NCBI RefSeq assembly: GCF_900128495.1 | Contig: NZ_LT635801.1 | Location: 1,375,997-1,439,996 of the forward strand | DNA: 64,000 nucleotides | Origin: Bacteroides ilei | Lineage (GTDB): Bacteria > Bacteroidota > Bacteroidia > Bacteroidales > Bacteroidaceae | Reading direction: 5' to 3' | Shown: positions 1 through 9,449 of the stretch, in pieces | Numbering within the stretch: position 1 is the stretch's first letter | Layout of the letters: every line of letters begins with the position of its first letter | Notes under the pieces: generated by a model | Seen by the model: only the letters and a program-made list of their open reading frames with translations | Told to the model about the DNA's origin: nothing | The model's database searches: none | Translations under genes and position numbers: made by a program

Positions 1-1
1 G

Positions 2-223
2 ATGACGGAAAGGGAACGTATGGAGATCGTGTTCGGCATACGCCCGAAACTCCGGTCGATGAACCGGACGCTGCAACGGCTGACCAAAGCCGTGAAATAT
101 ACCACGATGGGCGACATCTGGCGGGAAATCGACGAGGGCGCACGCCCTGTCGCAGACAAGTACGACATCGTGAAAGCCGCCCAAAGACGATGGCGGCAAA
201 ATGGAAGAAATGTTAGACCCTAA
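2..223 (+). CDS. C-terminal part of an ICE protein, 5' end outside window
   Basis: The reading frame is open from the window edge to a TAA at 221-223, so the ATG at position 2 may be internal and the gene probably begins upstream. The visible 73 residues are basic (many Arg and Lys) with no membrane segment and no motif I recognise. It lies 14 nt before the next plus-strand gene and probably belongs to the same conjugation operon. Function unknown. Confidence 0.5.
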   Translation: MTERERMEIVFGIRPKLRSMNRTLQRLTKAVKYTTMGDIWREIDEGARPVADKYDIVKAAQRRWRQNGRNVRP

Positions 224-237
224 AAAAGAATAAAAAT

Positions 238-903
238 ATGGGAGCTTGGGATACGATATTGAAATACGGCGGAAAGGCCATGAAAGGCATGGGCAAGGCC
301 GCCAATGCGACGGGGAAAAGTGCCGGTCATGCGGTACTGCATCCCTCGCAGACCCTTCGGGGAGCCGGGCAGGCGGTCAAGACGGCTACCGCCGGAGCTG
401 CCGTCGGCTATGTGGGCTGGGAAAAACTGACCACCGACAAAAGTGTCGCACGGATCGTCAGTGAGGCCGTAGTTGGCAAATCCGCCACGGATGCCCTTGC
501 AGGTACGACCGAAGACATGAAGGAACTGAAAGACAAAGCCGGAGAGACGGTCTCTGCCATAGGCGAGGCTGTGGGAGGCGCGGACTCGAAACTGAACGGG
601 GTATCGAACTTCCTGCGGGAAGCCTCCGGCGGTGGGTTGTTCAACATGCTCAGCGGCTTTTTGCGAAACCTCGGAGGAGGCAATGTGTCGGGATTGAACA
701 TTGCAGGACTGATTGCGGCGGCGTACCTCGTGTTCGGACGTTCCGGCTGGCTGGGTAAAATCGCCGGTCTGTTTCTGGGCATGATGCTTATCGGTAACAA
801 TGCGGGCGTTGTCCGCACGGTTCCCTCGGAAACGGTATCGAGGACACAGACGCCGACACTCTCTCCGGAGGAACAAGCGCAAAGCGGAGGAATGAGAAGG
901 TAG
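238..903 (+). CDS. Small membrane protein of the conjugation operon
   Basis: 221 aa. The N-terminal half is Gly/Ala/Lys-rich and partly amphipathic (residues 1-60), followed by a charged stretch. Two hydrophobic segments lie at about 153-170 and 172-188 (LAGLIAAAYL-type and IAGLFLGMML-type sequence), then a polar tail. There is no signal peptide or lipobox. It is co-directional with the 929 and 2083 genes with short spacers. The larger 2083 gene has a similar pair of C-terminal hydrophobic helices, so the two may work in the same envelope step of conjugation; that is inference. I do not recognise a named family. Confidence 0.7.
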   Translation: MGAWDTILKYGGKAMKGMGKAANATGKSAGHAVLHPSQTLRGAGQAVKTATAGAAVGYVGWEKLTTDKSVARIVSEAVVGKSATDALAGTTEDMKELKDKAGETVSAIGEAVGGADSKLNGVSNFLREASGGGLFNMLSGFLRNLGGGNVSGLNIAGLIAAAYLVFGRSGWLGKIAGLFLGMMLIGNNAGVVRTVPSETVSRTQTPTLSPEEQAQSGGMRR

Positions 904-928
904 GAACACATAAAAAATATATATCACA

Positions 929-2067
929 ATGAAATATACGGAAGAAATGATCCTGCACTCGGACAGCGGCTACTGTATGCCGTTCGAAGAGCCGCGGGGA
1001 AAAGACGTGGAACTGTCGCTCGGTTACGGTGAGCAGGTACACCCGACAACGGGAGAAAAGTTCTTTCATCACGGGATAGACTTCAAAGCGCGGTGCTACA
1101 TGCTGTCGGCTGTGGCCAGCGGCATCGTGTCGGGCGTGGGAAACGACCCGGTACACGGCATTTGCCAGACAGTCCGTTACGGCGGGTACGAGGTGACATA
1201 CGGTCATCTGTCGAATGTGTTCGCCCAATTCGGACAGCGGGTGGAAGCCGGACAAACGGTGGCTTTGAGCGGTGAACGGCTGCATATAGAAGTCAAATTC
1301 AAGGGCGAGGAGCTGAACCCGATAGAGTTCCTGACCATGTTGTACGGCAACATCAAGGCTTTGCAGGAAACCGACGGCAACGGCCCGGCAGGTTTTTACG
1401 ATACGGAAACTGGGGTAACAAACGACTACGAGAAGGACCAAAGGGAAATAGAAGAGCTGATGCTCCGCTTTCTGCCGCTTTACATGGAGGATTTGCAGCG
1501 GGGAGCGTACACGGTGCCCGCACATACGGAACAGTCGCTACGCCACATCTTCACGATGGGAGCGATGAAAGAGTATTTCTACGAGCAGATGCCGAGCATA
1601 GCCAATCCCCTCGGACTGGGGCGCAAAGCCATGCCGCTTGCCAGCAAAGTTCAGAACCTACTGATAGCGGATTTCCTGAACTACCTTGCCCTGCGGCATG
1701 AGGTGTACCTCTCCACAATGGGCGGCGAGGTAAAAAAAAACTTCATGACGAAGCTGTAGCGGGCTGCGGACTCATCGACCCGCTGGCGGAGCTGGACATC
1801 GACATCCAGAGCTTCGACATATCGAGGATCGTCTCCGTCTATCCCGACCGCGCCGGAGTCCGCTGGTGGACGAAAGCATGGTTCAACAACCGGGAAGAAG
1901 GGGAAGCCTCGGTGGAAATCGAACGGGAACAGGCGGTACGCTTCATTCAAGACCGTATCGAAAAAGATGCATGGCTCGAAGAGTTTTTCCCCAAGCAAAT
2001 GGAAGTGTACCACAACGCCATCGAACAAACGAAGGAACAACTGCTGAAACAGATAAACATGATATAG
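929..2067 (+). CDS. M23-like peptidase-fold protein, split by a -1 frameshift at an A-run
   Basis: Frame 0 gives 276 aa ending at TAG 1757-1759. The continuation, in the -1 frame to TAG 2065-2067, is a good charged coding sequence, so the full product would be about 379 aa. The LytM/M23-like part covers residues 35-125: HHGID at 47-51, YGHL at 91-94 and RLHIEV at 117-122. The first His of the usual HxH metal motif reads Arg here, so the enzyme may be inactive or altered. No signal peptide is seen. The neighbouring 6257 gene has an intact M23 domain. The join is either programmed frameshifting, transcriptional slippage, or a one-base deletion (A9 in place of A10). Confidence 0.7.
1735..1741 (+). 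other. Candidate -1 slippery heptamer A AAA AAC
   Basis: In the zero frame the codons are GTA AAA AAA AAC (1730-1741), so bases 1735-1741 form the heptamer A AAA AAC in the correct X XXY YYZ phase. A -1 slip bypasses TAG 1757 and opens the frame to 2067. Downstream there is a 6-bp stem, AGCGGG 1758-1763 with CCCGCT 1779-1784, with a 15-nt loop; it starts 16 nt after the heptamer, which is farther than usual. A one-base deletion in an A10 run would give the same picture. Confidence 0.4.
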
Positions 2068-2082
2068 AAAGATATTGATTAT

Positions 2083-3888
2083 ATGGACGAAATCAAACAT
2101 AGCAGGAGGTTTGCGGAAATAGAGACTCTCATGGGCAGTTATTTCCGCTATCATCTCGTCCCCGTCATGACGCAGACGCAAACCTACCTGACCGAGAAGC
2201 AGGGCGAGGAAATGAAGAAGTATTCGACTTCCATAAGCGGCATACTCGGCATGATGGCGTCGGCGGGCCAACCGCTCTCCGACCCGTACCAAACACTCAA
2301 GGTAACAGGAGAATGGAACTCCAAGACAACCGAAGACTACATCGGGATGTGCAAGGAACGGATTCTCTCGTCGGAGGAAATACAGCACGATCTCGCCTAC
2401 ATGGCCGGCGAGTGGCGCGATACCGTCGTGCTGGAAGTCGGACGCAAGCGTTACGATGAACTGTCGCAGGAATTGGGCTGCGACCTCGCCTACGCCTTCG
2501 TGGACTACCGCGTGGAGCAACTGATGATAGACCATCTGGTAAAGGAACGTATGCCCAAGTCCTCGGCGGACTACATCATCCGCAAAGCGGCTGAATCAAG
2601 TCTGTTGGGGTTGCCGCAGGCGTTAAGCCGCTCGCCGCTGGCCGAAGAGATAGAGAAGCGCGGAGAGGCCGCTTATCGTCCGAGCAAGTTGGAGAAAGGC
2701 GCAGGTTGGGTGTTGGGGGCTTCAGCCGATACCGTCATGCTGGGCGGTGCAGGTTCATGGGCAAGCTTCGCACGGTTCATCGGAGCGGATACAGCCATCT
2801 CGGCCGTTGCCGATCACTTCGGGGCAGAAGAGACACAGACGCTCTCTGCGGAGGAGTGTATCAGCAAGGGGGTGTTCGGCAGCGAAAGCAATGTGTTCGA
2901 GGGATTCCGTAAGGAAGCAGCGGCGATTCCACCCAAAGAGAACACACTCTTGTCCGAAGCCAACGGAGAGTTACAGAAAAAGATACCGATTATAACATTC
3001 GATTTTATGGATTGGTGGAAAACAGACAGTATAAATATGCCGTGGCGGGAAGAAACTGCCGGGGAAGAACGGAAGCGGGCGGAACGGTATAAAGATGTGC
3101 CGTTGGTGGTCGCTCCCGGACAGGAGGAAGCCTATCTGCAAGACTTGGAAAGAGGGAATACCGAAGCGGAACAAGCCGGTCAGGAATCCGAACAGAGGGA
3201 AAAAGAGGCGAAAGAAGTGCAGGTTTCCACAGTCTCCACCGAGAAAACGATACGGGAAGAGCCGTCCGGGCAAGAACCGCAGACCATACAGACCAACGAG
3301 AACGGTTGGGATGGGCTGACCCGTTTCCTCGGACTGGAAGGTTTCAGCGAAGTCATGAGTAATCCGGGCAGTGTGTTGGCCATGCTGCCAGACATGCTAT
3401 TGGGTATATTCACAGGCAAGACGCAATCGCTGGGACTGAAAGAAAACCTGCTGCCGATAGCGAGTATCGTGGCGGGCATATTCGTCAAGAATCCGATGCT
3501 GAAGATGTTGCTTATCGGCTTGGGTGGTGCGAACCTGCTGAACAAGGCGGGACATGAGGCACTGGGAAAAGAAAGGACGGAGAGAAACGGAAATGTGGCC
3601 ACGACCGACAAAAAGGTGCAGTACAGACGCTATCCCGATGAGCCGCTCAATCCACGTATTGTGAATCCGGTACTGCAAGGCAATACCCTTATTGCCACGA
3701 TAGACCACGTGCCCTGCACGGTGCAGCTTAATTCCACGGTGGCGGACGCCTACCGTGCCGGTGCCTTGCCGCTGAACACGCTGGCCAATGCCGTGCTCGT
3801 CCAAAGCGACCGTCTCCGCCAGATGGCTTCGCAGAATTACGACAACGGACAACAGGAGACCATCGTGCGGACGCGAGGCATCCAGTAA
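2083..3888 (+). CDS. Large conjugation-operon protein with C-terminal hydrophobic helices, unknown function
   Basis: 601 aa. The N-terminal 200 residues are helical and charged. Residues 205-245 are Gly/Ala-rich with weak hydrophobic character. Residues 320-400 are a low-complexity Glu/Gln/Lys linker. Residues 425-490 contain two hydrophobic segments (around MLPDMLLGIFTG and IASIVAGIF...MLKMLLIGLGG). The C-terminal 110 residues are a soluble domain beginning near VQYRRYPDEPLNPRIVNP. It starts 15 nt after the frameshifted M23-like gene, so translation may be coupled. I know of no function; the layout suggests an inner-membrane component of ICE transfer. Confidence 0.65.
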   Translation: MDEIKHSRRFAEIETLMGSYFRYHLVPVMTQTQTYLTEKQGEEMKKYSTSISGILGMMASAGQPLSDPYQTLKVTGEWNSKTTEDYIGMCKERILSSEEIQHDLAYMAGEWRDTVVLEVGRKRYDELSQELGCDLAYAFVDYRVEQLMIDHLVKERMPKSSADYIIRKAAESSLLGLPQALSRSPLAEEIEKRGEAAYRPSKLEKGAGWVLGASADTVMLGGAGSWASFARFIGADTAISAVADHFGAEETQTLSAEECISKGVFGSESNVFEGFRKEAAAIPPKENTLLSEANGELQKKIPIITFDFMDWWKTDSINMPWREETAGEERKRAERYKDVPLVVAPGQEEAYLQDLERGNTEAEQAGQESEQREKEAKEVQVSTVSTEKTIREEPSGQEPQTIQTNENGWDGLTRFLGLEGFSEVMSNPGSVLAMLPDMLLGIFTGKTQSLGLKENLLPIASIVAGIFVKNPMLKMLLIGLGGANLLNKAGHEALGKERTERNGNVATTDKKVQYRRYPDEPLNPRIVNPVLQGNTLIATIDHVPCTVQLNSTVADAYRAGALPLNTLANAVLVQSDRLRQMASQNYDNGQQETIVRTRGIQ

Positions 3889-3915
3889 TCCCGTAACCGA
3901 CAAAAAAATTGGAGT

Positions 3916-6252
3916 ATGAAAGAGAAATCGCAAATAGAAAAGAATGCCGAGGAGCGACAGATAGAGTTGCTTTCCACGGCTTTGAACGAAGCGTCGAATG
4001 CCGGAGGACACTGGCTCAACGCCGCAGGCAAGGGCTTTCCGAAATTCTATCCGCGCGGCGTCGCCGTCAGCCCGTTCAACGGGTTGTTCATGGCACTGCA
4101 TTCGGACCGGAACGGGTGCAAGACCAACCTGTTCACCCTTTACAGCGATGCCAAGGCACGTGGCACATCGGTACGCGAGCACGAGCAGGGAGTCCCGTTC
4201 CTGTTCTACAACTGGAACAAGTACGTCCATCGCAACAACCCGGAGGACATCATCAGCCGGGATGCCTATTTGAAACTGGACGAGGAGGTGCAGAAACAGT
4301 ACAAGGGCATACATAACCGGGAGATCCGCACGCTCTTCAATATCGACCAAACGACACTGCCTTACGTGGATAAGGAGGAATACGATATGGTATTGCTGAA
4401 AGACGGCAGTGCCGTGGAACGGGGATATTCCGAGGCCGACGAACGGCGATTGCATATCCGTTTCAACGATTTCCTGCTGAAAATGAGGGATAATCTCGTG
4501 CCCGTGCGTTCGGACGGAAGCGGAATGCCCCATTACGAGACAGATCGCGATGCGGTCTATATGCCGCGCCAACGGGATTTCGGACACTACAACGATTATG
4601 TACAGGAGGCACTGCGGCAAATCGTAAGTGCCACAGGACACCAGCAACGGCTGGCCCGTGAAGGCATGGTGATGAAAAACGGCATGGGTCCCTCGGAAGA
4701 TGCCCTCAAACAGGAACGGCTAATCGTGGAGGTGGCTTCGGGAATCAAAATGCTGGAATTGGGGCTGCCCGCCCGTCTGTCCGACAAAAGCCTTGAACTG
4801 GTGGACTACTGGAACCGGGAACTCAAGGAGAACCCCAACCTGATGGATGCCCTCGAAGGCGACGTGAACAACGCCCTCGAAGTAATCCATAAGGCAGAAC
4901 GGGGCGAGAAAATCGAATATGCCACGATGCGCAACCGCCGGCAGACCTCGGACATGCAGGAGCAGCTACCCAAGCATTTCTATGTAGCCGACGAGATCCG
5001 GAAACACCCGAACAAGGAGGACAGGACCATTGTCATCGTCATCGACCCGTCCTCGAAATCGGCGGACGTGATACTCCCTGCCGGTGCGTCGCCGGAAGTG
5101 GACAATGAAGTGCCGGGCATGAACAAGGCCCGTATCGGCAGGGCTTTGCGAAGGGAAGGGATCGAAAACGTGCGTTTCTTCAATCCTGACGGCACATGGG
5201 GGTACAGGCCCGATGATACTTATTTCGCCCAAAAACAGATCTCACTGGCCCGGCTGAAAAACTGGGCGCTGGAAATGCTCTCCACACTGGACATAACGCC
5301 CGCGGTCAAACGGGCGGACGAAATCGGCTTCGACCAAGTACAGATGATTCAGGACGACAAGAACCGCTGGGCGCTGTATCTGAAGCCCGAACATCAGAGC
5401 GGGTACAGTATCTATCCCGACAAGGACGACCTGAACCGCTTCTTCTCCACACTCAAACAGTCGATGGACAATATCGAAAATGTACGCATGGAGCTGGCGC
5501 ACAAGTATTATGCGCTGGCGGAAACACAACCCGACCTGAAAGTGGACCTGTTCAGCAGCGGGGCGCAGGACATTGACCTGAACCGGATTCAGCGCGTGTC
5601 CGTGTTCAAGACCAAACAAGAAGGGACTCTGTGCGTGGCGACCATTGACGGAAAGAAATTACAACCCCGAAGCGTCACCCGGCAACAATGGCAACGCATG
5701 TGGGTGGCGGAGGACCGTGCCAAATACAAATGCCATCTGGCGGCCACGCTATTTGCCGATGTGCTGCGTAAAGGACAGACGCAGGAAGTGACTGCCGGAA
5801 AGAGACAAGAAGAAGATACCCAACAACAGGATAAAGACAAGAACTCGAAACAAGCCGATGGAGAAGCCCAAAAAACCGGTTCATCCCTAAAAGAGTTGTC
5901 CATAAAAGATATACCGGAACAAATGTATGGTAAGTACGAGCAAATCAAAGAGGAACAACCGGAAGCGGTTGTCCTTTTCAAACATGGGAACAATTATTAC
6001 GCTTCCATGTATGATGCGGAGACCATTGCGAACGAACTGAACCTGCCTCCGAGCAAAGAACGCGTTCCGTATGATGCAAATAAAATCATATTGGTATTCG
6101 AGCATGACAATGAGGAAACAAGGCAGCAAATTCATGCGCTACGGGCATACGTGATGGATTGTGACGGTATGTCTAAGGCACAGCAAAACGGGCCTGCAGA
6201 AACAACCGACGAAGAGAACGAGAACGAACAACGTCCAACCATGAGGAGGTAG
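3916..6252 (+). CDS. ArdC-like ssDNA-binding N-terminus fused to a MutS-domain-I-like C-terminus
   Basis: 778 aa. Residues about 15-110 resemble the ArdC N-terminal domain (DUF1738 group): GGHWLNAAGKGFPKFYP, then NGLFMALHSD and FLFYNWNKYVHRNNP. A charged middle follows, with a DUF3945-like patch near 570-620 (ATIDGKKLQPRSVTRQQW). After a Gln/Lys/Asp-rich linker, residues about 670-760 resemble MutS domain I (YGKYEQIKEEQPEAVVLFK). ArdC proteins bind single-stranded DNA and protect incoming DNA from restriction. A zincin domain is not visible here, unlike in the 8686/11375 gene. Anti-restriction or strand protection during transfer is a reasonable inference. Confidence 0.65.
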   Translation: MKEKSQIEKNAEERQIELLSTALNEASNAGGHWLNAAGKGFPKFYPRGVAVSPFNGLFMALHSDRNGCKTNLFTLYSDAKARGTSVREHEQGVPFLFYNWNKYVHRNNPEDIISRDAYLKLDEEVQKQYKGIHNREIRTLFNIDQTTLPYVDKEEYDMVLLKDGSAVERGYSEADERRLHIRFNDFLLKMRDNLVPVRSDGSGMPHYETDRDAVYMPRQRDFGHYNDYVQEALRQIVSATGHQQRLAREGMVMKNGMGPSEDALKQERLIVEVASGIKMLELGLPARLSDKSLELVDYWNRELKENPNLMDALEGDVNNALEVIHKAERGEKIEYATMRNRRQTSDMQEQLPKHFYVADEIRKHPNKEDRTIVIVIDPSSKSADVILPAGASPEVDNEVPGMNKARIGRALRREGIENVRFFNPDGTWGYRPDDTYFAQKQISLARLKNWALEMLSTLDITPAVKRADEIGFDQVQMIQDDKNRWALYLKPEHQSGYSIYPDKDDLNRFFSTLKQSMDNIENVRMELAHKYYALAETQPDLKVDLFSSGAQDIDLNRIQRVSVFKTKQEGTLCVATIDGKKLQPRSVTRQQWQRMWVAEDRAKYKCHLAATLFADVLRKGQTQEVTAGKRQEEDTQQQDKDKNSKQADGEAQKTGSSLKELSIKDIPEQMYGKYEQIKEEQPEAVVLFKHGNNYYASMYDAETIANELNLPPSKERVPYDANKIILVFEHDNEETRQQIHALRAYVMDCDGMSKAQQNGPAETTDEENENEQRPTMRR

Positions 6253-6256
6253 AAAT

Positions 6257-7804
6257 ATGGCAAACAAGAATCAAGAATATACAAGACAATACGCAGACTA
6301 TGCGATGGAACAGATGCGGCGATACGGCATTCCGGCCTCCGTGACGCTGGCACAGGGCATACTGGAAAGTTCCAACGGACAGAGCCGTCTGGCGCAGAAT
6401 GAGAACAACCACTTCGGTATCAAGGCCACGCCCGAATGGATTGCCGGGGGTGGCCGGTACGGCCTGTATTCCGATGACAAGCCGAACGAGAAGTTCTGCA
6501 GTTATGACAGCGTGGGCGATTCGTATGAGCACCACTCACGCTTCCTGAAAGAGAACAGCCGCTATGCCCGCTGTTTCTCGCTTTCTCCCGACGACTACAA
6601 GGGCTGGACGCAGGGCCTCGAAAAGGCGGGCTATGCCACGGGCGGGCATTATGCCGACAGCCTGCAACGTATCATCGAGCAGAACGGGCTGCAAAAGTAC
6701 GACCGTCAGGTCATGCAGGAGATGGAAGCGCAGGGAAAACGGTTCGGTTTGGAAGAGAACCCGCTCCGGGAAGCCGGAAATGCGGCGGAGTATTCGTTTC
6801 CGGTGGAACGGAAAGAATTTCTATTCGTCACCTCACCGTTCGGTATGCGGCAAGATCCGACAGACGGCAAGGAGCGTATGCACAAGGGTATCGACATCCG
6901 GTGCGACGGCGATGCAGTCTTGGCCACGGAGAAAGATGGAAAGGTCATTGCTGTCAATGGCAAAAATAATACGCCCGGCGGCAAGTCACTGACAGTGGAA
7001 TACACCCGTCCGGACGGCAGTAAGGTACAATGTACCTACATGCACCTTGGCGAAATTTCCGTAAAGGCAGGCGATATGGTACAGGCGGGCCAGAAGCTCG
7101 GTCGATCCGGCAACACAGGAACACGAACAACGGGAGAACATCTGCACTTCGGCGTCAAACAGATTTATGCGGACGGGACACAGCGGGACGTCGATCCGGC
7201 GGCTTATCTGGCTGAAATCGCCCAAAAGGGTCACATCAAACAACAGGTGCTGCATAACGGAAACGACCTGCTCGCCCGATATAAGGGAACAGAAGGAAAT
7301 GTCGCTGGCAAAGACTTTTCGCCCGACGCATGGATGAAAAAACTGCTCTCCTCGGAGGACAGTGGCGTGGGACTGTCAGGGTGTAGCGACCCTATCGTGG
7401 AGATGGCCATGACCGCTTTTACCTCTCTGATGTTGCTGGCGACGCAAATCGACAGCAAGAACGAGGAAGAACAAAAGGCGGCCATTTCCGAGGCGATGGA
7501 CAGCCGGCGTATCGACCTGAAAACGCTGCTGCCGGGCATGAAAACCTGCGACCTCGTGGTCGGGGAAAACGGGCGGGCTGTCCTGCAAGTGGACAACGGA
7601 AGCGTCCAAGTATCGCGAGAACTGACCTCTGCCGAGTTAAGCCGCCTGTCGGTGACGCTTAATGACGGTTCTCTTTCGGAAGAAGCCAAACGACTGCGTG
7701 TGACCGGAACGCTGAACACGATCATCCTCTCGGAGGCGGTTTCGCAGAACTTTGAACGGGGAATGTCCGAACAACGGGCACAATCGGAAAACCTGAAAAG
7801 ATAA
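6257..7804 (+). CDS. Conjugation-associated glucosaminidase plus M23 endopeptidase
   Basis: 515 aa. Residues 10-150 form a FlgJ/Acm2-type glucosaminidase fold: LAQGILESSNGQS with the likely catalytic Glu at 37, then NNHFGIKA. Residues 185-305 are an intact M23 (LytM) domain: HKGID 209-213, YMHL 261-264 and HLH 295-297, all metal ligands present. The remaining 200 residues are an unassigned soluble domain. No clear signal peptide is seen, so export would depend on the transfer apparatus. It lies 5 nt after the preceding gene. The two hydrolases together would open peptidoglycan glycan strands and cross-links locally for the mating channel. Confidence 0.8.
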   Translation: MANKNQEYTRQYADYAMEQMRRYGIPASVTLAQGILESSNGQSRLAQNENNHFGIKATPEWIAGGGRYGLYSDDKPNEKFCSYDSVGDSYEHHSRFLKENSRYARCFSLSPDDYKGWTQGLEKAGYATGGHYADSLQRIIEQNGLQKYDRQVMQEMEAQGKRFGLEENPLREAGNAAEYSFPVERKEFLFVTSPFGMRQDPTDGKERMHKGIDIRCDGDAVLATEKDGKVIAVNGKNNTPGGKSLTVEYTRPDGSKVQCTYMHLGEISVKAGDMVQAGQKLGRSGNTGTRTTGEHLHFGVKQIYADGTQRDVDPAAYLAEIAQKGHIKQQVLHNGNDLLARYKGTEGNVAGKDFSPDAWMKKLLSSEDSGVGLSGCSDPIVEMAMTAFTSLMLLATQIDSKNEEEQKAAISEAMDSRRIDLKTLLPGMKTCDLVVGENGRAVLQVDNGSVQVSRELTSAELSRLSVTLNDGSLSEEAKRLRVTGTLNTIILSEAVSQNFERGMSEQRAQSENLKR

Positions 7805-7815
7805 TCCCAAAAGTC

Positions 7816-7992
7816 ATGATAAAACGCGTGATGATACGACTTTGCGGGTATTTGTCCGGGTTGTCCGCCTGCGCCCTGCATATCCTGTTCTGTTCCCGAC
7901 TCTTCGGTTGGACGGCGACGTTTGTCATCGTGGGCATTCAACTGGGTATTGCCGGCTGGATTATCTACATGAGAATACGTGCACCCGATTAG
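7816..7992 (+). CDS. 58-aa single-pass membrane protein
   Basis: Short ORF with ATG at 7816 and TAG at 7990-7992. The N-terminus is basic (MIKRVMIRLCG), followed by hydrophobic stretches at about residues 10-28 and 33-52 with Trp/Ile content typical of inner-membrane helices. It sits between the wall hydrolase (11 nt gap) and the OB-fold gene in the same direction, which supports it being real. Role unknown. Confidence 0.55.
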   Translation: MIKRVMIRLCGYLSGLSACALHILFCSRLFGWTATFVIVGIQLGIAGWIIYMRIRAPD

Positions 7993-8071
7993 GAAACGGT
8001 TTCAGCATGTTCAACTTCAAGATACCTCGCTTTGTCCGGTGGATTATGTATCACTAAAAAGACAAAAGAAG

Positions 8072-8680
8072 ATGATTAAGTGTAATATTACGGCGTGCGG
8101 CACCATCAGCCGCGACGCTTCGATGCGCACAACCAAGGAAGATAAAACATTCCTGACCTTTCCGCTCCGCATCGTGATCCAAGGTAAGGATGGCCGGAAC
8201 GAAACGGTCGAGATCAGTGTCAGCAAGGAGGGTGCCCAAAAGAAGGTATCCAGCTATCGAAACGGACTGCGTGTCGAGGTTGCGGGGACGCTGTTCCTGA
8301 AACGCCGGGGCGAAAAGCTCTATTTCAACCTCTTTGCCGACCGTATCGCCACGGCAAAAGACATCGCAGATTCCATCAAGGGCGAACTGTCATTCCGCGG
8401 CAAGGTGGGCAAAAACATCGAGGAACGGAAAGACAAAAAGGATAAGTCCTATACGATGTTCTCGGCATTCAGCACCGAGAAGGTCGATGAGAATTTCGAG
8501 TACCAGTGGGTGCGCTTCTTCTGCTTCGACAGGCAACGCGAAGAGTGGTTGCAACCGGGTGTCAAGGTAGAGGCCAAGGGCGAACTGACAGTCTCGGCAC
8601 ATAACGGGAAGCCGGACATCTCCTGCCGGGTGGAAGAATTGACGCAATATGTTCCCGAATCGGATAACTCCAATCAGTAG
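8072..8680 (+). CDS. Tandem OB-fold, SSB-like protein
   Basis: 202 aa from the ATG at 8072; an upstream in-frame ATG at 7979 overlaps the previous gene and gives an implausible leader. Two successive segments have SSB/OB-fold character: residues 1-95 (ITACGTISRDASMR... LRVEVAGTLFLKRRG) and 108-190 (LSFRGKVGKN... VKVEAKGELTVSAHNGKPD). Both show the pattern of an opening strand, a long loop and a closing strand with a GTL/GEL turn. It probably binds single-stranded DNA during transfer. A second, conventional SSB is encoded at 51636-52016. Confidence 0.6.
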   Translation: MIKCNITACGTISRDASMRTTKEDKTFLTFPLRIVIQGKDGRNETVEISVSKEGAQKKVSSYRNGLRVEVAGTLFLKRRGEKLYFNLFADRIATAKDIADSIKGELSFRGKVGKNIEERKDKKDKSYTMFSAFSTEKVDENFEYQWVRFFCFDRQREEWLQPGVKVEAKGELTVSAHNGKPDISCRVEELTQYVPESDNSNQ

Positions 8681-8685
8681 CAGTC

Positions 8686-8881
8686 ATGGCCGGTTATAGA
8701 AAGCGAAATACGGAGGGACCGAACAGCGAGGATAAGGCGCTGGACCTCTTTGCCGAGATGATGATCGAGAAAATCGAAAGCATCCAGAAAGATTGGCACA
8801 AGCCGTGGTTTACCGAGGGTGTACTGCAATGGCCGCGTAACCTGTCAGGGCGCGAGTATAACGGTATGAATGCCCTGATGC
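8686..8881 (+). CDS. ArdC-like zincin gene, exon 1 (interrupted by group II intron)
   Basis: The first 65 codons plus one base of an ArdC/DUF1738-type gene: residues ALDLFAEMMIEKIES, DWHKPWFTEG and LSGREYNGMNALM match the family N-terminus. The coding sequence is broken exactly where GTGCG, the group II 5' consensus, begins at 8882. Without splicing, translation ends at TAG 8902-8904. Joining to 11375 restores LM-LLLHCENEGYKIP and a 561-aa protein. Confidence 0.8.
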
Positions 8882-9449
8882 GTGCGTCCAGAATGGTCGC
8901 ATAGTAAATATCTCTGTGGCAAGAGATTAGAATAGGATACAATATGTTCTACTCCCAACTGAATAAGCCCCGAGCGAAAGCAAAAGGTGAAAACAGCATT
9001 TCAGTAAAACGGAATGTGTGGCTAACTGTCATGCGACACAGTTCCGTGAGGGGGAAAGACAGATATAAGGATGAAGCCTGCATTGGTTCAACGATAGTTC
9101 AGCGGCATAAGGCGTGGCGTGGGCGGAAAGGCAGTTATATCTACGCCCTCTCGTGGTACTCAATTCCAAAGCATTAGGAATATGGGCAAAAGGTATCAAC
9201 CACGACGCACTTGCGATAAGCAAGAAAAGAACGAAAGTCGCATCCGACAATCTGTCGTGCCAATAGTTACTATGCGTGCTAACTGGAGATTGCCTAAATC
9301 GGGATGCCAAAAGGCTATGGGTAAAGACTCTGAATACCCGACATGGCAACGGAGCTTCCGTAGTAGTCTGAGCAAGGGAAAGCCTTGTACATGGCGAAGG
9401 GAAGCAGTTGGTAATTTTAATACAAACAACGGATAATGTGAGAGACATT

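Noticed and set aside
1681-4647. Long minus-strand ORFs (1681-2535, 3397-4647)
   Set aside because: They lie opposite well-supported conjugation genes, have His/Arg/Leu-rich shadow composition and no domain.
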